Below, piece after piece: positions 58,975 through 64,000 of a DNA stretch of 64,000 nucleotides. The notes under the pieces are model-generated. The model was given only the letters and a program-made list of their open reading frames with translations, was not told where the DNA came from and did not search any database. A program made the translations under genes and the position numbers. The stretch comes from Sequoia sempervirens. Its lineage: Eukaryota > Streptophyta > Pinopsida > Cupressales > Cupressaceae. The stretch spans positions 565,409,710-565,473,709 of the forward strand of contig VDFB02193867.1 in the NCBI GenBank assembly GCA_007258455.2, in the 5' to 3' direction. The stretch's first letter is position 1. Every line of letters starts with the position of its first letter.

Positions 58975-60255
58975 TGTAGACACGTAAATTATACTAATTG
59001 ATCTCACACACTTGATTTACTAACATCTGTTCTACCTAAATCACTTCTTTACTAATAATTTAATTGAATAACCCTTATTTAATTAAATTCATCATAATTC
59101 CTCTTTTAACTAAATAAATCTACTTTATTTCATTGAATCATTATCTTTTGTTAATTAAATTATAAATCATTTTGTTTAATTAATCCTAATGTTCCTCTTT
59201 TAATTAAATAAATCCCTTTAGTTTATTAAATCATAATCTTCCTTTAATTAAATAAATTAACCTTTATTTGATTAAATCTAACATCATCCCTTTTAATTAA
59301 ATAAATCAAACTTTGTTTAATTAAGTCTAATATTCATTTTCCTCCCATTTTGATTTAAGTAAATCCAAAAGTCTAAGTCAAAATGTCAAATAAAACTAAT
59401 CTCCATCTAAGTTAATTAAATCCTAATTAACACTAACTCTAATCCATCAAATCCTCTAGATCGTGCAACTTGTGCAAGAAAATCAATTTAATTGATTTAT
59501 TAATTCTTTTATTTTCATTCAAAATGGCATCAAGTTGGAATATTCCCTCATTTTGAAATCTCCCTCCTAAAAGGACTTGTCCTCCAACATGGCATTAAAA
59601 GCCTCTTACAAGTCTTTTTTCTAAAGCCAAGTGGCATTAACTCCTCTTCCACATCTCCCTCCACAAGCCATCTTTCAAATTTCAAATCTCCACCTAATAG
59701 CATTTATTTGCACATTCATCAAAATGTGCTCCACCTCTCTCCACTAGCATGGTGACAAGTGGTACATGGTTATTAGTTCATCTTTAATCCAACATTCTTC
59801 ATATCCTTCATTTTTCCATCCTTCTTTCCTATAAATGGAGAGCTCTTTTACTAATTTTGGATCCACAATCTTAGGAATTTTCATCCACAACTTTATGCAA
59901 AGTCATTATCTATAGGTTTTGAGAAAATTCATCCAAGTTCATCAAGGTTTTCATAGTTTTTCATCACCATAGCTAGGTTATTGCAAATCTCATCAAGCAC
60001 CATTGATCATCTTCAAAGCTTGCAAGGAATTGGGAAAGGACTACTTTCCACATCAAAATAGCACCAATTCCCCCATGGGATTGAGGGTTTGAGCATTGAA
60101 TATGATCTAGATTACTTTTACTTAATTTCTTTACCTTATTTCTTGTTCATTATGTTTCAAATGAATCTCATGGGGAATGCTAGTTTAGATTTGTATAATT
60201 GACTAACATTAAGTTGTTTGTTCATGTTTATGCAGGTCTAGATCTACCATTCACA
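58975..60255 (+). repeat. Element C 3' LTR
   Basis: Direct repeat of 35460-36747 with about 5% differences and small indels (for example a 6-base gap near 59016). It keeps the ttaattaaataaatc repeats and TATA box. It is followed by ggaat, the target duplication. Confidence 0.9.
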
Positions 60256-61120
60256 GGAATAACCTTCGACTATGAAAAAGACATCAAATGTATGAACTAA
60301 AGAAAATCTAAATTTGAAGTTTTAAATATTGAAAAACCAAGTGTCAAACTTCAAATTTTGTTTCAAAAAAATTCTTGTTTTAGAGTATACAGAGATTTGA
60401 GTTCTTCTATTCACATAAATTTTCTATTATCAAAGGTACTAAAGATAGATTATTGTTTTATATCTCATAAATAAATAATTTTCTAACTGTGAATATATTT
60501 ACTCTATAAATAGTAACATTTGTGGAACAATACACACCTATATATTCCCTTCTATCAGTCTTCAATGAAATATCCTTAGTTTTTACTCCTTTTTACCTCT
60601 TTCTATGTGTATCATGTCATCCCTCATATAAAATGAAAAAGGAGATATTTCATGTGTGATTTCCCTCTTGAATTCCCATTATTCAGGGGTTACTAATTGC
60701 ATACATGCATGATTTCTTAATCTTTTATATAAATGTTTAAAAGTATTTTGATAGAATTTTAATGTCTTATAATCCTCTTAAGTTAATTTTTTAACCTTTT
60801 GCTAGTTAACACACTAGATTAACTTATTTGATTTGTTTAACATACTACCATCGATAAAAATTTGGATTGTAAAAGAACATTCATAATAATCTTAGCAAAT
60901 GAATCCTTGAAATTGTTAAATTGTTTATAAGAAACAATTCATTTTTTTCTTTAAATATTTAATAACCATTAAAAAATTTCAATGGAAATTTAATAAGATA
61001 TGAAATAATAATTTTGTCTTTAATTTATTCACCCTGAAATAATAAGTCATAATTTTAACATCAAAGCAAAAATGTACTAAGAGAGAGAGGGTTATGGCAC
61101 TATCATTTATTAGATCTTTA
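60256..61120. other. AT-rich spacer, nothing recognised
   Basis: No coding frame, no repeat shared with other parts. It carries the right-hand target duplication of element C at 60256-60260. Confidence 0.6.
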
Positions 61121-61127
61121 TATTTTA

Positions 61128-61690
61128 TCAAGGTTTAATTACCAAACTTTGGTTTTGACTGAGGCAAACCCCCATACAAACAAGCAAACATTTTCTTTTG
61201 TAGATTTACTACAGATCTAGGCCCGGAAGTGAAGATTTGTAGCTATAGAAGCAAAGTGCAGATAGAGGTCCACAATTTTAGTTTTTGAAGTTTTAGAAAG
61301 GGACACAAGGACCCATTCATCCTTGGGTGAATGAGTCCCTGATTAAAGCTCAAAACCAACTTTTTATCATAGGTGCACACTAACAGATCCTTCTCAGACC
61401 TGCCTGCATGTTTTCATTTCCATTTTTGTTATCATAAAACTTTGTATTTCAAGTATTAGGTCACATAATTCATTTATTTAATGCACTTTAAATCATTCCA
61501 AAACATTACAAACTAGTCATTTCTATCATAAGGAATCAAAGATCCAAGGTCCAAAATAGGGTTGACTCACCTCAAGGTTGAAAGTCAATCCTATCCCTTT
61601 GTGATATTCTCTCTTTCTAATGAAATTGGGGAAAGTTGTGTTTGAATCCTAGGCCATGTCATTATTCCACATTGACTAAATTCATTCCCC
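61128..61690 (+). repeat. Diverged fragment of an A-type LTR
   Basis: gtttaattaccaaactttgg and gactgaggcaaaccccc match the mid part of LTR A (7130-7170). Farther on there is a hairpin of the LTR family (61309-61340) and aatgaaattggggaaag, which matches the 3' part of LTR A (7741-7757). The fragment lacks the first half and the last bases. A distinct, older family member is likely. Confidence 0.6.
61309..61340. repeat. Hairpin of the LTR A family
   Basis: ggacccattcat ... gggtgaatgagtccc, one or two mismatches. Lies in the diverged LTR fragment. Confidence 0.65.
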
Positions 61691-61714
61691 CTTTTCTTTT
61701 CATTTCAGATTGTA

Positions 61715-64000
61715 TTTCTCGAATCACCTTCAATAGCCAAATTTGACACTCCAATTTTCTATTCAATAAAAATCCTATGATAGGAAACCACCTTTTCATA
61801 ATTGGAATTTTGTGACCCCATGTTGACTACATAGGCAAGAACCACCTTCCCATTGTGGTCTTGGATGATGCCACCCCTATGCACTCGACCTAGGTTCCCT
61901 TTGAACAAGCTATGAAAGTTAAGATTTAGCCAATCGAGACCAAGGGGACCAAGGAGTAATGTACCTATCCAAAGTAATTTTCGAGCTCAAGGAGTTAAGG
62001 ACCTAAAATAAATTCCAGGATGAGGCAATGTCAAACTCCAAATTAGTAAGATTCTTTTTAGGCTTGCAAGAGGCCATGTTAAGATTCTCAATGATCTAGT
62101 TAATAGTCTAATTCGTAACAACCTTCCAAGGTCACTTTTTTCCCTAAAAATTTTATTGTTACACTCTTTCTAGTGCACCCAACATGTGAAGAGAAGGGTC
62201 TTCCACCATAACTCAATAAGAAAATGGTGATGCACCAATGGGGACCACCCCTCCAACACTTTTTTGGTACCTTTACGCTAGACCCAACTAACCTTGAACA
62301 AGGATTGAAATTTTTTATGAACCTACCAAGAATAGTAGTGAAATAAAAGATGAGAAGTTGATTCTTTTTCTTTCTCACACAGAAAGAATCTATTGCCCAA
62401 ATTCCTCCCCCTCTTTTGGAGATTATCTAGCATGATAATTCTCTCATGGATGGCCATCCACCAAAAGAATTGCACCTTAGGCAAGGAGTTATTCCTCTAA
62501 ATATCCATCCACTTGAATTGAGGAGCCCAAAGAGTGGATAGTATGTTGTAGCCAAACTTAACATAATAGTTTCCATCCTTTGAGTCCACCCAAAAAAAAG
62601 AATCTAACGAGTTAGAATTGAACATTCTCATATTCCTAATGGTTTCGAGAATTTTTTTTATAGCTAAATGAAGGGGAGGGTCATACCAATTAGGGTATAT
62701 TTTCTAGAGCGGTGGATCCAAGGAGTGGTCCAAATAATTTGAAACCTTAGGACCCAATCTAGAGAATAGATCCAATTTGATAGTAGAGTAAATTATATGG
62801 ATTCCAAGAGCTTGCTACAAGATCCACAAGTCATCCAAAAAACTAACTGAGCCTCCAACCCGGATCTACTAGAGAGAACCTTGAGAAATTAAATTCTTAG
62901 TTTTAAGGAGGTTATTCTAGATAGTGGATCCAAAGAGGATTTGAACATTATGAAGGAAAGAAATACCATCTCCACTATTTAGATACTTAGCTTTAAGAAT
63001 AGAGATCCATTCAGCTTGCCAGTTTATCAGTCTCCAACTAACTTTTGTAAGAAGTTTCATGTTCATTTGTCTATTTTTTCTTAAGTCAAGACCATTGTAC
63101 ATTTCATTGGAGCAGAAAGTATCCCAATTGACCAGAGAGAAGTGATTTTTTTCTTCAGTTCTTGACCATAGGAACCTTCTTTAAATTTGTTTGAATTTAT
63201 CATACCATGAAGAGGGCATAATAAAAAGGGACATGAGGTAGGCAGTCATGCAGGAGTAGTTTTTCAATGTTACTAAGAAGGGAACCCTTCCAAGAAATTT
63301 TTTTTTTGAAATATTTGAAGTAAGTTAGACCACATATAATTATCAATCTTACCCACCATGAGAGGCATTCCCATGTAAGTGGATGGGAGAGGAAGGATCT
63401 GGCAATCAAGAATCCTATAAATTTTGGTTTGGAGTGGGGGGGACATTAAGGAAGAAAACCACACTTTTAGCCAGATTAATACATTGAACAGAAGAAAAAG
63501 ATTTTTTTTAAGAATATTAATCCACCCCTTAGCCTCAACACCAGTGGCTTCCCCAAAAAGGATTGTATCATAAATAATTTTTTTATTAGAAATTGGTTGG
63601 GAGATGGAAGAAGGAGCAAAACTAGTCAAATTTCCATGAAAAATACTTTTAGCAATGTTGCGACCAAGGACCTCTTCCATCATAATGAAGAGATAGGGGG
63701 AGAAGGTGTCCCCTTGATTGATACAACCAGTAATCGAGAAGTGACCCCAAATGCAATTTCTAATCACCAAACATATAGAAGTAACAACATTTACTCAAAT
63801 TTAAAAAAATTCTTGTGAACCCCAATTTTTGCAGGACTTCAGAAAGAAAATTCCATGAAAATTTATCATAAGCTTTGGAAATTTCCAACTTGAGGCCCAT
63901 ACTTTACTTATTTCTTTTTCTCATAGAATGAAGGGATTCATGGACCACGATATAGCATTAGTTATTTATCACCCCAACACAAAACCTTTCTAGGCTAAAT
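61715..64000 (-). pseudogene. L1-type LINE, ORF2 remnant (5' end beyond window)
   Basis: Read on the minus strand from the window edge: EISKAYDKFSWNFLSEVLQK (63820-63890), QGDTFSPYLFIMMEEVLGRN (63660-63720), the degraded catalytic box where FADD has become IYDTILFGE (63530-63590), then YMGMPLMVGKI. Next is MNMKLLTKVSWRL (near 63040), typical of LINE sequences after RT. The reverse-transcriptase zinc-binding domain follows: PKVQFFWWMAIHERI, DNLQKRGRNLGNRFFLC (62381-62485) and the SHLLFH block. The C-terminal RNase H has GNLGRVHRGGIIQDHNGKVV (61818-61912) and IEGDS near 61730. Frameshifts and stops throughout. Belongs to plant L1 LINEs that carry RNase H; the 3' end and A-tail were not identified. 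Confidence 0.8.

Larger units (their letters stand above)
35460..60255 (+). mobile_element. Element C: giant Ty3/Gypsy Tat-type retrotransposon
   Basis: LTRs at 35460-36747 and 58975-60255 begin TGTAAACAC/TGTAGACAC and end ATTCACA. The pentamer ggaat occurs on both sides (35455-35459 and 60256-60260), a perfect target duplication. The interior holds a 2.7-kb leader, gag, protease, G-patch, RT, RNase H, second RNase H and integrase in the + direction, then a spacer, element B (inserted), an antisense PMD relic and a purine tract before the 3' LTR. Without the B insertion the element is about 17 kb. LTRs differ by about 5% by eye. Confidence 0.9.

Overview
The window is intergenic plant DNA made almost entirely of nested, decayed retrotransposons. 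I see no intact host gene. Giant Tat-lineage Ty3/Gypsy elements, long and diverged LTRs, AT-rich spacers, pentatricopeptide-repeat (PPR) relics and an L1-type LINE point to a large-genome seed plant. A gymnosperm is my best guess, but that is inference. One assembly gap of exactly 100 N lies at 24910-25009.

Layout. 1-6212: CT-rich and AT-rich spacer, a 0.8-kb terminal-inverted-repeat element (890-1678), a possible solo LTR (3645-4793) and short tandem repeats. 6213-31184: element A, about 25 kb, reconstructed from two 1.6-kb LTRs, a polypurine tract and a target-site duplication CGATT/CAATT. It carries decayed protease, G-patch, RT, RNase H, second RNase H and integrase on the + strand. A long extra region follows: an unknown spliced-looking ORF, PPR-derived inverted repeats, a tandem array of about 358-bp units, the gap, and an antisense plant-mobile-domain (PMD) pseudogene. 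A solo LTR (12810-13639) sits inside its integrase. 31185-35459: spacer and element D, a 3.1-kb minus-strand Copia-like element with its own nested solo LTR. 35460-60255: element C, a second giant Tat element with a perfect GGAAT duplication, gag-pol in one frame, and an antisense PMD relic in the same position as in A. Element B, a chromovirus (49704-57238) preceded by a stump of a second copy (49531-49703), is inserted in it. 60256-64000: spacer, a diverged fragment of the A-type LTR, and a minus-strand LINE cut by the window edge.

The nesting agrees with LTR divergence judged by eye: A oldest (roughly 10% different), C intermediate (about 5%), B youngest (about 3-4%). The pol genes work as retrotransposon genes do (capsid, protease, reverse transcription, integration), but every copy here carries stops, frameshifts or deletions, so none looks autonomous today.

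The most interesting signals are: (i) an antisense PMD gene between pol and the 3' LTR in two different giant elements; (ii) a family of 34-bp hairpins in the A LTRs and leader whose arms show compensatory base changes; (iii) arrays of inverted repeats that encode PPR motifs; (iv) a satellite-like array in the 3' region of A.
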